Source of the DNA: Fuerstiella marisgermanici
GTDB lineage: Bacteria > Planctomycetota > Planctomycetia > Planctomycetales > Planctomycetaceae
DNA length: 64,000 bases
Assembly: GCF_001983935.1 (NCBI RefSeq)
Contig: NZ_CP017641.1
Span: forward strand, 124,001 to 188,000
Reading direction: 5' to 3'
Below, in pieces: positions 53,410 through 62,479 of the stretch (positions are counted from its first letter, which is position 1; every line of letters begins with the position of its first letter). A program made the position numbers and the translations under genes. The notes below the pieces were generated by a model. It had not been told where the DNA came from, did not search any database, and saw only the letters and a program-made list of their open reading frames with translations.

Positions 53410-53631
53410 TCACATTCTTCGTTCGACTTCCCAGCGAGTGCAGGACGACATTGGGGTAAAGTACAAGTCTGGGAATTTCACTTGGCGCTTAAGCTCTTCT
53501 CCCATCTGCTCATATCTCTTCCTACCTTTCAACTCCTTGATGACGCCTTTGATTGTGTTGGCAACGACTCCATACGCATCCTTGTATGGGCTGTCTTGGA
53601 ACTCCCTCCTTACACGCACTTTTCCACGGTT
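53410..53631 (-). pseudogene. Hypothetical gene fragment cut by IS3 copy 2
   Basis: An open frame runs out of the right-hand IS3 element and continues to the stop at 53,410. The visible part includes RVRREFQDSPYKDAYGVVAN and IKELKGRKRYEQMGEELKRQ. A GTG at 53,619 could start a 69-residue product, but the frame is open up to the IS edge, so this is probably the 3' end of a larger gene. Not recognised. Confidence 0.5.
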
Positions 53632-53666
53632 TGAGGTGGTACAGGTTTCAGGGACAGGTCATTCTC

Positions 53667-54491
53667 TTATTTTGGGAGATTGATGATCTGTTCGAACTGA
53701 GCTGGCGACCTGTAATCGAGGCTGGAGTGTCTGCGTTCGTGAACGTAGTAGCGGACGTATTTTGACATCTCTCTTCTTGCCTCTGCCTTGCTTTGGTAAT
53801 CGGTCATTTCGAGTTCGTTCTTGATCGTTCCGAAGCAGCTTTCCATGGATGCGTTGTCATAACAGTTGTCAGCACGGCTCATGCTTTGTGTGATTGCTGC
53901 CCGACGAAGAATTGATCGGTATTCATTGCCAGCGTACTGGCCGCCTCGATCCGTGTGGTGAATCAATCCAACGTCAGGCTGTCGTTCTTTGATGCTCGAA
54001 CGCAGTGCTTTGAGGACCAGCTGTTCCGTCATGTTGTTATCCAGATGCCAACCAACGATCCGCCGGGAAAACAGATCCATCAGCATCGCCATGTAGCAAA
54101 ACGTCCCGTCAGTCAGCGGGATGTAGGTAATGTCTCCAACCCAAATTTGATTGATCGTTGTTGGGGCGTCCGCATCGAGCAACAGGTTCGGCGAATAGCC
54201 CAGTCGATGACGGCTGTCTGTCGTTTTTGGAACGAACGACTTCGGCTGAATTGCCTTTAATTTAAGGGCTTTCATGACATTCGAGACCTTCCTGCGATCA
54301 CAGGGAAGTCCCATTTCCTTGAGGTCTTCGGCAATGCGACGAGCCCCGTAGCGGCGGCGGTGACACTTAAAGATGACTCTTATCAACGGAGCCAGTTGAG
54401 CATCCTGTTCTTCAAAGATCGTGGGCTCAGCAGTCTGCCAGGCATAAAACGAAGTTCGGTTCACACCGAGATGACGACAGACTTCGGCCAC
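53667..54491 (-). CDS. IS3 transposase OrfB (copy 2)
   Basis: Identical in protein sequence to copy 1, with the DDE catalytic residues in VGDITYIPL, HHTDRGGQY and MESCFGTIKNE. The open frame extends upstream beyond the first possible start to the A-run at 54,572-54,578. Slippage of ribosomes by -1 on this run would fuse OrfA to OrfB, the normal IS3 mechanism. Confidence 0.95.
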   Translation of the reverse strand: MAEVCRHLGVNRTSFYAWQTAEPTIFEEQDAQLAPLIRVIFKCHRRRYGARRIAEDLKEMGLPCDRRKVSNVMKALKLKAIQPKSFVPKTTDSRHRLGYSPNLLLDADAPTTINQIWVGDITYIPLTDGTFCYMAMLMDLFSRRIVGWHLDNNMTEQLVLKALRSSIKERQPDVGLIHHTDRGGQYAGNEYRSILRRAAITQSMSRADNCYDNASMESCFGTIKNELEMTDYQSKAEARREMSKYVRYYVHERRHSSLDYRSPAQFEQIINLPK

Positions 54492-54541
54492 GTTTCCATG
54501 ACCTTCCTGAACAATCGCTTCAACGGCCGCATAGACGTCAG

Positions 54542-54844
54542 CTATTCGTTGCGGCCGAAAATAGCCAACGCTTTTTTTAGTATGTCCCTCTCACGTTCGA
54601 CACGCCGCAGATCGGCTTCGAGGTCCTTGACCTTAGCCTCCAAAGAGCTTGCCACTGGACCACTTTGTTCCAGCTGCTCCTGTTTCCAGCGATACAAAAC
54701 GTTGACGTTTGAAATGCCCAACCGGTCCACAACCTGAGGAGCCGTGTACCCATCCAGAAGCAGCTGCACGGCTTCTTCTTTGAACTCATCCGTGTACTGA
54801 CGGCGAGACGATTTCTTGACTGATGTTTTTCTCTTCCGAGACAT
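54542..54844 (-). CDS. IS3 transposase OrfA (copy 2)
   Basis: A 100-residue DNA-binding protein with a helix-turn-helix (FKEEAVQLLLDGYTAPQVVD, ISNVNVLYRWK) and a C-terminal leucine-zipper-like region (AKVKDLEADLRRVERERDIL). It ends shortly after a run of seven A residues that is a likely -1 frameshift site. This is the intact version; copy 1 has lost one base near its start. Confidence 0.93.
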   Translation of the reverse strand: MSRKRKTSVKKSSRRQYTDEFKEEAVQLLLDGYTAPQVVDRLGISNVNVLYRWKQEQLEQSGPVASSLEAKVKDLEADLRRVERERDILKKALAIFGRNE

Positions 54845-54909
54845 CCTGAGGTCCTTTCTACGGACTCAGAATAAGAGATTCACGTGTCCCTGAAACCTGT
54901 ACCACCTCA

Positions 54910-55770
54910 ATGGACAGAATGTTCGACGAAGGATTGTTCTACTCGGAGTCGAAGCCAAAGTTTTCAGAGTCGAAGGTGAACTCGATTCTGCATGACAAGG
55001 CATACCTCGGCTTCATCAGGTTCCGTGGAGCATGGTATCCGGGCCAGCATGAGGTGCTGGTCGATCAGGTGACGTGGGATCAGGTTCGGGTCTCGTTCAA
55101 CGAACAGAATTACCGCTCCCACGAATTGGTGTACGCCAGCCGCCTGATCCGCTGCGGTCACTGCGGTCACATCGTCACAGGAGAAGAGAAGTTTAAGGAG
55201 ACGAAGAAAGGCGTGACGCCATACGTCTACTATCGATGTTCTCGTTATCGCACGACGGGGCATCCACGAGTCCGGCTCACCGAGAAAGAACTCGACGATC
55301 AGTTGCAGGTGATGCTCGAATCGGTTGGCCGCCTATCGGACGACAACCGCAAGTTGCTCCAGATGGTGTCCCGGTCGATTCTTGAGACTCAGTTCGAGGA
55401 TGAGAAGGTTCAAGTATCCGAGTCAAAACGCCTTCTGTCAGTGCTGGAGACTCAACGTAAGAAACTTTTGAGTCGAAACTTGTCAGATTCGGTTTCGGAC
55501 GAATTGTACGAGCAGCAGCAAGCCGAGTTCGACGAACAAGAGAGGCGACTCAGAGAACAGATGGCACGACAGGTGCGGATCGGGCAATTGGTCGAGTCTG
55601 TTTGCGGCCAAGCTGGGCGAGTCTTCGATGTTCTCTCGAACGAGTGGCTGACAATGGAGAGAAGGTCCAGACAGCTTGCTCTTTCCGCCTTGTTCGGTGG
55701 TTTCCGGCTCGAAGGCCGAACGCTGGTCCCAGAGAACAGGACACGGTTAGAACTATTTCGGGCCGGATAG
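54910..55770 (+). pseudogene. Serine recombinase fragment lacking its catalytic domain
   Basis: The 286-residue open frame starts at the edge of IS3 copy 2. It contains the recombinase domain end (SESKVNSILHDKAYLGFIRF), zinc ribbon (IRCGHCGHIVTGEEK, VYYRCSRYRTTGHPRVRLT) and coiled coil, but no resolvase domain with the nucleophilic serine. Its nearest relative in the window is the downstream recombinase at 55,858 (VYYRCTQYHKGDHPRIRLTE). An IS-associated deletion probably removed the 5' half. Confidence 0.85.
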
Positions 55771-55857
55771 CTGTTCGCTGTTGCCAATCGAGTTTTCTCG
55801 GGGAAAATGAACTTCATCGCATGGTGAAGTCTGTTTTCTTTCAGGGATGGCTGAGTA

Positions 55858-57357
55858 GTGAAACCGCAAAAACGATACGTCGCACTGGCTCGGGTCAGTA
55901 GCAGGGAACAGGAGCGTGAGGGGTTTTCTCTCGACGTACAGGTCGATGCCCTGCGCCAGTACGCCGAGAGAAACAACGGCGAAATCATTCGACTATTCCG
56001 CATCGCCGAAACCGCAACCAATCACGACGAGCGCAAAACCTTCAAGGAGTTGATGGCCTTTGCTAAGAAGAACGCTCACAAGCTCGATGGTCTGATCTTC
56101 TACAAGGTGGACCGTGCCGCTCGGAACCTGTTCGATTACGTCGAGCTTGAACGACTCGAATCTGAGTTCGGTGTTCAGTTCATCTCCGTCGCCCAGCCCA
56201 CAGAGAACACGCCAGCCGGTCGGATGCAGCGCAGAATGTTGGCGAGCATGGCATCCTTCTACACCGAGCAACAATCCATCGATGTGAAAGAAGGGATCGA
56301 ACGCCGAGTCGAAAGTGGCCTGTTTCCCAGCCGACCTCCGTTCGGCTACCGCAATGTCCGCATCGACGGTCGCAGCATCATCCAAGTCCATCCCGAGAAC
56401 GCCCCCAAGATTCGCCGCATCTTCGAGTTGTACGGTTATCACAGCGAGACATTGGACACGCTGGTCGGAAAGCTCGAAGACGAAGGTATCCATTGGCTGC
56501 CGTCCACCCCCAAGTTTGGACGGAGCAAGCTGTACACGATCCTCACTGACCGTGCCTATATCGGCGAGATCAAGTTTCGTGGTCAATGGCTCCCCGGAAC
56601 CCACGAGCCGATCATTGAACCACGGCTCTGGGATCGAGTGCAGACTCTCCTCGGCCAGAAAGTGTACAAGCAACACCAGATGACCTACGCCAGCGACCTG
56701 ATCGAATGCGGCCACTGCGGATCGCCAATCACGGGAGAGCGGAAGACGAAGATGACTAAAAGCGGAGAACGGGATTACGTCTACTACCGTTGCACTCAGT
56801 ATCACAAGGGAGATCATCCCCGCATCCGTCTGACCGAAAAGCAAATGGACTCGCAGATGCTCGACATCTTTGAATCGCTACGGGTTGAGGACGCCGAATT
56901 CCGTGATCTGTTCCGTGAGCAGCTTCGTCAGGCGACGAATTGGGAATTCGGCGAAGCGTCGAAAGAGGACGGCAACTTAAAGAACCGGCACACCGAAGTT
57001 GTGCGTCTTCAACAGCAGTTGCTCAACCTTCGGCTGCTCGAAGAGATCAATGCCGACACCTACGCAGAGAAAGCACGAGAGTTGCGTGACGAGGAAGCCG
57101 AGTTGCGGCTCGAAATCGACCGTTGCAGCCGTGGCCGGAACGAAACCATCGACATAGCGGTGAAAGCGTTTGAACTTTCGCAAAGCCTTCGTGACAAATG
57201 GCTTACGGCTGACTACGCTGCAAAACGTCGAATCCTCGAAATCCTCTGTTTGAACTGCTCTCTCGATGGCGCAAGTCTAGTCGCCACAATGAGAAGGCCC
57301 TTTGACCTGTTGGCCAAAGGGCTCGTTTCGAAAGATAGTCGGGACGACAAGATTTGA
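55858..57357 (+). CDS. Large serine recombinase, likely integrase of the island
   Basis: This 499-residue recombinase starts with GTG. The catalytic domain shows YVALARVSSREQEREGFSLD with the nucleophilic serine near residue 14, and FYKVDRAARNLFDYVELERL. A recombinase domain (SKLYTILTDRAYIGEIKFRG), zinc ribbon (IECGHCGSPITGER, YRCTQYHKGDHPR) and coiled coil near 385-430 follow. The gene ends inside the attachment core: codons S-R-D-D-K-I lie in it and the TGA is completed by tRNA sequence. In an excised circle the same frame would continue for 17 more codons into the DNA now at 30,230-30,283. Confidence 0.93.
   Translation: MKPQKRYVALARVSSREQEREGFSLDVQVDALRQYAERNNGEIIRLFRIAETATNHDERKTFKELMAFAKKNAHKLDGLIFYKVDRAARNLFDYVELERLESEFGVQFISVAQPTENTPAGRMQRRMLASMASFYTEQQSIDVKEGIERRVESGLFPSRPPFGYRNVRIDGRSIIQVHPENAPKIRRIFELYGYHSETLDTLVGKLEDEGIHWLPSTPKFGRSKLYTILTDRAYIGEIKFRGQWLPGTHEPIIEPRLWDRVQTLLGQKVYKQHQMTYASDLIECGHCGSPITGERKTKMTKSGERDYVYYRCTQYHKGDHPRIRLTEKQMDSQMLDIFESLRVEDAEFRDLFREQLRQATNWEFGEASKEDGNLKNRHTEVVRLQQQLLNLRLLEEINADTYAEKARELRDEEAELRLEIDRCSRGRNETIDIAVKAFELSQSLRDKWLTADYAAKRRILEILCLNCSLDGASLVATMRRPFDLLAKGLVSKDSRDDKI
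57337..57356. other. Right attachment site (20-bp core in tRNA-Pro)
   Basis: Identical to 30,212-30,231. It covers the last 18 bases of tRNA-Pro (T-arm and acceptor) plus two downstream bases. The tRNA is complete because the core restores its 3' end. Confidence 0.93.
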
Positions 57358-57412
57358 ACTTGCGACCTCTGCACCCCCAGTGCAGCGCTCTACCAGGCTG
57401 AGCCACGTCCCG
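57339..57412 (-). tRNA. tRNA-Pro (anticodon GGG)
   Basis: Reading the minus strand gives a full cloverleaf: acceptor CGGGACG paired with CGTCCCG, D-arm GCTC..GAGC, anticodon arm CTGCA-CTGGGGG-TGCAG with anticodon GGG, T-arm GCAAG-TTCAAAT-CTTGT. CCA is not encoded. Its 3' end is the integration target of the island. Confidence 0.95.
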
Positions 57413-57750
57413 TGCTTTGCCAACTGTGATTCAAGTCACGACGAATGCGGTGAGCAGTCGTGTTGGGCTGGCGAGGGCAGTTTACTGCAATTGTTTGCTA
57501 TTTCAATCCGAATCGGTTTCGCTTCGAATGGAAATAGAAACGGCAATCGAAGTTGAAGAGGTCCTTTCTTCGTAATTTGCTTTGTGACAGCCAATCTCAC
57601 TGACTTGTGGCCTCGGAACAGCGTTTCGAGCAACGAAGGCTGCTTCCCGCGAGCCCCAATCGTCCACAACAAACGGGAAACTGCTCTTATCGCGCATCGC
57701 AGCAATTTGCCGCGTTGGCGGTTCGCACAACCCAAGAAAAACGAGGTGCC
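57413..57750. other. Intergenic stretch upstream of tRNA-Pro
   Basis: No convincing gene is seen in these 338 bp on either strand. The promoter of tRNA-Pro must lie here, reading leftward. No clear hairpin or repeat stands out. Confidence 0.4.
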
Positions 57751-58710
57751 TTACGTCGCCGACTGAGCGGATTTCGCTCGTTGTTCGAACCAGTCTGCCG
57801 TCGCGGCTAGCCCGTCGTTGATGGTTGCGACTGGGCCGAGTAGTTCCACAAGACGATCTGCGTTCAGCAGAGAACGCTCAATGTCACCGGCTCGCTTTTC
57901 GTTGGGAAGGACCTCGATCGTGCGTTTCAGCGTTTGTTGAAGGATGTCGGCGAGTTGTCGCGTTGTGGTTTCGCTGCCCGTGCCGACGTTCAGGATTTGG
58001 TCGGGAATCCGTCCTTCCAGAGCGGCGATATTGGCCTTTGCGACGTCATCGATGAAGACGTAGTCTCGGATGCAGCCTGCGTCCCCGACTTCTCGTTTGG
58101 CATTCACGGCGATGGATTCGCCCGCCAGAATTCGGTTGCAGAAAATGGCGACGACGCCCGCTTCGCCATGCGGATCCTGCCGGGGACCGTAGACGTTGCC
58201 GTAGCGAAGTACGGTGTAATTCAGCCCGTGTTCCTGGCGAAAGCACTCAAGGTACTTTTCTACAGCAAACTTGCTGCAGGCATAGGGACTGATGGGCACG
58301 GGGTTGAAGTCAGTGCCAGCGCGAATGCCTTCCGGCACTTCACCGTAGATCGCGCCGCCGGTGCTGGCGAATACGATACGCTCGACCTTGTGGGCGACGG
58401 ATGTTGTTAGAATGTTTAACGATCCGGTGATGTTGATTGCGGCGTCAAGCTGTGGTTCGCGGACACTGATGGCGACGCTGGCCTGAGCAGCCTGGTGGCT
58501 GACGGCAGTTGGTCGGAATTCAGCAAACGCCGCCTCAACGGCCGATTTGTCGCGGATGTCCGTTTGAAAGAACGTGGCACCGTCCGGAACATTTTCGCGG
58601 CGACCGGAACTGAGGTCATCCAGCACCGCAACGTCCCATCCGTTGGCGAGCGCTCGATCCGCAATATGGCTTCCGATAAACCCAGCACCGCCCGTGATCA
58701 GCAGCCGCAT
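57751..58710 (-). CDS. NAD-dependent sugar epimerase/dehydratase (UDP-glucose 4-epimerase-like)
   Basis: An enzyme of about 319 residues; the ATG at 58,710 is preferred because it directly begins the Rossmann fold MRLLITGGAGFIGSHIADRA (GxxGxxG). The catalytic YxxxK appears as SPYACSKFAVEKYL near residue 145, and VLRYGNVYGPRQDP follows. The family interconverts or dehydrates nucleotide sugars for cell-surface polysaccharide. GalE-like substrate choice cannot be fixed from the sequence. It is chromosomal, just outside the island. Confidence 0.9.
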   Translation of the reverse strand: MRLLITGGAGFIGSHIADRALANGWDVAVLDDLSSGRRENVPDGATFFQTDIRDKSAVEAAFAEFRPTAVSHQAAQASVAISVREPQLDAAINITGSLNILTTSVAHKVERIVFASTGGAIYGEVPEGIRAGTDFNPVPISPYACSKFAVEKYLECFRQEHGLNYTVLRYGNVYGPRQDPHGEAGVVAIFCNRILAGESIAVNAKREVGDAGCIRDYVFIDDVAKANIAALEGRIPDQILNVGTGSETTTRQLADILQQTLKRTIEVLPNEKRAGDIERSLLNADRLVELLGPVATINDGLAATADWFEQRAKSAQSAT

Positions 58711-59150
58711 TCTATTCTCCAGTTTTCGATCATCAACGACCGGCAAAAAGGCTCGATCGAATCATAGTGGTTTCGAATTGTCGACACTCGCTCAGCTGCG
58801 GCCAGTGGCGGCCCGACACCGTTGCAGCGACTATAAAATGCGCGACGCAATAGTCTAGCGAAGTGAATGACTCAAGGCATGCGGGCGACCTTCGAAATCG
58901 CCCGGATACTCGTCCCGACAGACGGGACTCTTCAAACCACGCGGTTCGCAGGCAAATTTCCCCTTGAGCCACGCCGCGCGCAGCTTCGCTTCAGACGACT
59001 ACCTCGTATGAGTGGCAACCTGCCTCATTTCTGAGGCGAGGGCCAGCGGAATTTGGCGTCGAATCGAAATTCCAATGCGGAGAAAGGAGGCCGCACCATT
59101 TATGTTGGTCGAACGGGCAGCGCGTTCGATCAACAGCCGGGCTGAATTCG
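58711..59150. other. Intergenic stretch between epimerase and CstA genes
   Basis: No gene is supported in these 440 bp. A small hairpin (gtcccg/cgggac near 58,914-58,930) is the only structure noticed. The epimerase promoter should lie near 58,720-58,850. Confidence 0.4.
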
Positions 59151-61214
59151 TCAATTTGGTCCGCTGGCGGCTTCGATTGGGCGACTTAGCGGCGGAAGCG
59201 ATTCTTCGAGCACTCCCTTAATTCTCGGGAACAGAATCACACATTCGACAACCATCCACGCCTGCAATGCCAGAATGGCGAGGCCAAATCCGGTTAGCAG
59301 ATAGTTCGGTTCGTTGCCTTGCAGCGGTCGCAGCCATCCGCCTTCGTGAAACATGTTCCACAGGAGTGCGTAGGCCGGGATTACGATCATCATCACAGCG
59401 GGCACAATCGCAAACGCGACACTGCGACCACGACGTACAAGAAAGAAAATGATGACCAAAAACGCCAGCCCCGCCAGCAGCTGGTTGGTCGCTCCGAACA
59501 GGGGCCACAGTATTAGCCCGCCCTTCCCGTATTCGCCGGCTGCATTGGGAATCATGGCGACAAGCGTTCCCAGTGTCACCGCCAGCAATGTTGCACCGTA
59601 CTTGTTGGCCAACGGTGCGATGCGAAACGAACTGCCCAGTTCCTGGATCACGTAGCGCTGCAACCGTGTGGCTGTGTCGAGGGTCGTGGCTGCGAAACAA
59701 GCGACCAGCACTGCGATGATACCGATGCCAAGTTCCAGTGGGATGCCTAGTGACGCCACAAAATTCGCGCCGCCTTCGACGAATGCTCCTACTGTTTGGG
59801 GCAGTTTAAAACTGCCCCAGCCATTCTCCCCGACGGCATATCGAGACCGCCATGCCTCAGCGCCCACCATTTGGGTTCCATTTGCGCCGAGCTTCTCAAC
59901 CAGGACGCCGTCGACTTTTTCAAATCGGCCCATCCCAACCCCAGCACAGCACGCCAGAATCACCAGCACCGCTAAGGCACCTTCCAAAAGCATCGAACCG
60001 TAGGCAACATACTGAGCGTCGTTCTCGCTGGCAATTTGCTTGCTGCTGGTTCCGCTGCTGACAAGGCAATGGAAGCCGCTGCAGGCACCGCATGCAATCG
60101 TGATGAACAAGAACGGCATGATCGGCGGAGCGTCCGCAGGAATGTCTTCCGCGCTGACGATGGCCGGAGTGCTCGCGTTGAGGTCCGCTTTTCCTGTGAA
60201 GCCGGCGACGGCAAGACCAGCCACCAGCAACACCAAAGCCACGACCAACTGGTGACTGTTAATGTAGTCGCGCGGCTGCAGCAACAGCCAAACGGGAAGC
60301 ACAGACGCAATAAAGCAGTAGACCATCAGCAGAATCGTCCACGGAACGATAGGCGAGTAGGTCGTCTCGTCAAAGCTGGTAAACCCAGCGGCGATAACTT
60401 CATTTGCTTGACCGGCGGTCAGTTTTGTCCCGGCGGCTGCAATTAACTTTCCAGCTTGATCGTTGCCATCCGGATAGATGAGGTCCGCAGCAGGAATTTT
60501 GTTAGTGAGACTCTTCGCTGTGGTGCTGCCCGTCACGACAACAGTCTTTTGATGCGGAATCTGGATGTCCTGCGGCAGCTCCAACGGAAGGTGATACACT
60601 CCGACGTAGACCGACAAATACAAAATTCCTAGCGCTACGAGTGACGGGACGAGCAGCGACGCACTTTGCTTTTTGTGCACATAGATGCCGATCGCCACAG
60701 CCACTGGCATGGCCACCCAAACGGATAGCACACTTTCCGGGTAGATTGAAAAGATGATCGCGATCACCAGACCGAAAATCGCCAGCACGATCGTGAGTGC
60801 AAAAAACAGAATCAGCAGGAAAAGCACTCGAGCTCGCGGGTTGATCAATCGGCCAGCCACTTCACCGACCGTCTGTCCGCGGTTCCTTAAAGACACAAAC
60901 AGTGCACCGAAGTCGTGAACAGCTCCGACAAAAATGGAACCGAACACGACCCACAATAATGCTGGCAGCCAGCCCCAGAAGACGGCAATCGCAGGCCCTA
61001 CAATCGGCCCGGTTCCGGCGATGCTTGTAAAATGATGGCCAAACAGCACCTGCCGTTGAGTCGGTACGTAATCGATGTCGTCGCGCAGTTCATGAGCGGG
61101 CACGATTGCGTCCCCGTCAATCTGAAAGACTTTCTTGGCCAGCCAGCGACCGTAGGTGTTGTAGGCCAGAATAAAGCCGACAAACGACAGCACGGCAACA
61201 CTCAACGTCAACAT
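59151..61214 (-). CDS. cstA: CstA-family carbon starvation/pyruvate transporter
   Basis: A membrane protein of about 687 residues with many hydrophobic segments. CstA-type sequences include HHFTSIAGTGPIVGPAIAVF, WVVFGSIFVGAVHDFGALF, the later CGACSGFHCLVSSGTSSKQI and ATTLDTATRLQRYVIQEL. The ATG at 61,214 is chosen; an upstream start adds a non-hydrophobic stretch with no better ribosome-binding site. CstA and relatives import pyruvate or peptides in starvation. Two loops, at about residues 205-265 and 365-385, are longer than in E. coli CstA. A csrA gene is nearby in the opposite orientation. Confidence 0.92.
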   Translation of the reverse strand: MLTLSVAVLSFVGFILAYNTYGRWLAKKVFQIDGDAIVPAHELRDDIDYVPTQRQVLFGHHFTSIAGTGPIVGPAIAVFWGWLPALLWVVFGSIFVGAVHDFGALFVSLRNRGQTVGEVAGRLINPRARVLFLLILFFALTIVLAIFGLVIAIIFSIYPESVLSVWVAMPVAVAIGIYVHKKQSASLLVPSLVALGILYLSVYVGVYHLPLELPQDIQIPHQKTVVVTGSTTAKSLTNKIPAADLIYPDGNDQAGKLIAAAGTKLTAGQANEVIAAGFTSFDETTYSPIVPWTILLMVYCFIASVLPVWLLLQPRDYINSHQLVVALVLLVAGLAVAGFTGKADLNASTPAIVSAEDIPADAPPIMPFLFITIACGACSGFHCLVSSGTSSKQIASENDAQYVAYGSMLLEGALAVLVILACCAGVGMGRFEKVDGVLVEKLGANGTQMVGAEAWRSRYAVGENGWGSFKLPQTVGAFVEGGANFVASLGIPLELGIGIIAVLVACFAATTLDTATRLQRYVIQELGSSFRIAPLANKYGATLLAVTLGTLVAMIPNAAGEYGKGGLILWPLFGATNQLLAGLAFLVIIFFLVRRGRSVAFAIVPAVMMIVIPAYALLWNMFHEGGWLRPLQGNEPNYLLTGFGLAILALQAWMVVECVILFPRIKGVLEESLPPLSRPIEAASGPN

Positions 61215-61326
61215 GAATTTCGACCTTAACGAACTGAAGGACCACAACGGCAAAGTCGCAACTTTTCCGCTGCACACAGGCTACTGCCCGGTTGATCCTG
61301 GAGCAACACTGGCGGGGGCATGACCA

Positions 61327-61533
61327 ATGTCAAATCAAGAAAGCGGCCACGGGAATTTCGATTTGACAGACGGTCAACTTCTGCCGGTCCACTGCGAATC
61401 TTGCACCGTGCCCGTGGCACTCCGCTGTCGCCTGGTGGAGCCAGCCTGTTGGCGGTGTGCACCGGGAAACGCTGTTCGAAACCCCGTCAATCTTCGTCAA
61501 CCGCCTAATCGGAACGCCGTAGCGGATCAATGA
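61327..61533 (+). CDS. Possible small zinc-binding protein, 68 residues
   Basis: The frame encodes VHCESCTVPVALRCRLVEPA followed by CWRCAPGN, giving two CxxC pairs that could form a zinc ribbon. Start context is weak. The gene lies between divergent cstA and csrA. It may be genuine, or a chance open frame; the regular spacing of the cysteines favours a real gene. Confidence 0.4.
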   Translation: MSNQESGHGNFDLTDGQLLPVHCESCTVPVALRCRLVEPACWRCAPGNAVRNPVNLRQPPNRNAVADQ

Positions 61534-61693
61534 GGGTTTTTCACCACACACCTTCGCACACTTCTGCACACATCGTGCTGATCCTGCCGAGGCGTCCGCT
61601 CGTTCCGATCAGACCTGATATACAGGAGCACCCCCAACTTGTCGAGAAGTGGATTACCGTGGCCGAAAGAACAGTACACGGAGGAAAATATAA

Positions 61694-61885
61694 ATGCTTG
61701 TACTATCGCGACAACGCGACGAAACGATTGTTATTGGTGATTCGATTCGGATCACGATTGTGGAAGTGCGTGGCGACAAGGTCCGCATCGGCATCGATGC
61801 CCCTCGGGATGTGACCGTCCATCGCCAGGAAATCTACGACGCCATCCAGCGTGAAACGGACGCGAAGAAGTCGACCGACTCATAG
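61694..61885 (+). CDS. csrA: Carbon storage regulator CsrA
   Basis: A 63-residue RNA-binding regulator that binds GGA motifs in mRNA leaders. The sequence [20 protein letters not shown], followed by [20 protein letters not shown], is a full CsrA with the conserved RNA-binding residues of the first strand and the VHRxE segment. An ideal ribosome-binding site, cggagg, lies about 8 bases upstream; it contains GGA, so self-repression is possible. It is the only global post-transcriptional regulator seen in the window. Confidence 0.95.
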   Translation: MLVLSRQRDETIVIGDSIRITIVEVRGDKVRIGIDAPRDVTVHRQEIYDAIQRETDAKKSTDS

Positions 61886-62479
61886 CGGCTTCGTCGCGCG
61901 TTCCTGCAAGCCTGCTGATTGCCTGCCTTGCCGAATCGTGACTCCGCTATTAAAGACAAAACCATTGCGCGCTGCTCCGTAACCGCGCAGCCGGCAAACC
62001 AATCGCATCGCCCAAACAAAACTGCCGAATTTGCCCCGACAGCGCATAGGGCACGGCGTAGGTGATACCACGACCGGTGCCCCAATCGCCTCGAGTACTC
62101 ATGCGCCGCCTCCAGTTGTGCGGGCCGCATCTACAAATGTTGCACTGCCCCAGTGACGTATTCGACTGCGATTCAAGCTTGAGTTGCCCATTACGCCCGC
62201 AACTGGCTTTGTTCTCCGGATCAGCGACGAGCATAGCCGCTCCGCTCGTTTGGCGTTTGTCACCGCGGCTGGCGACTGATCGCGTTCCGCCCTGTAGGCC
62301 GCCGGTCGGATGCATCAGCCTTCTGCTTGCACCACACCACACCTCACTGCACCAAGTCACGATCGTTGACAGCCGAAAAATTCTGAGTGGACGATTGGCG
62401 GGTGGTTCTGAAGACGGTAGAAAGGTGGAATTGCATTCTGAACGTCAGATCTGTTATTCCAAAGTGAAGGGCTTACTAA
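61886..62479. other. Intergenic stretch downstream of csrA
   Basis: Open frames exist on both strands (for instance 62,062-62,550 plus, 61,950-62,360 minus), but none has a good start or recognisable product. They have the look of translated non-coding repeat sequence. The region may hold a dispersed planctomycete intergenic repeat; I could not confirm a second copy within the window. Confidence 0.35.

Larger units (their letters stand above)
53632..54909 (-). mobile_element. IS3-family element, copy 2
   Basis: The 1,278-bp element has the same inverted repeats as copy 1 and an intact orfA. Unlike copy 1 it has no target duplication: the left flank ends gtt, the right flank begins atg. Both neighbouring genes are cut at its ends, so a deletion or recombination next to the element is likely. 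It is in the same orientation as copy 1, 12.4 kb away, giving direct repeats that could recombine. Confidence 0.95.
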
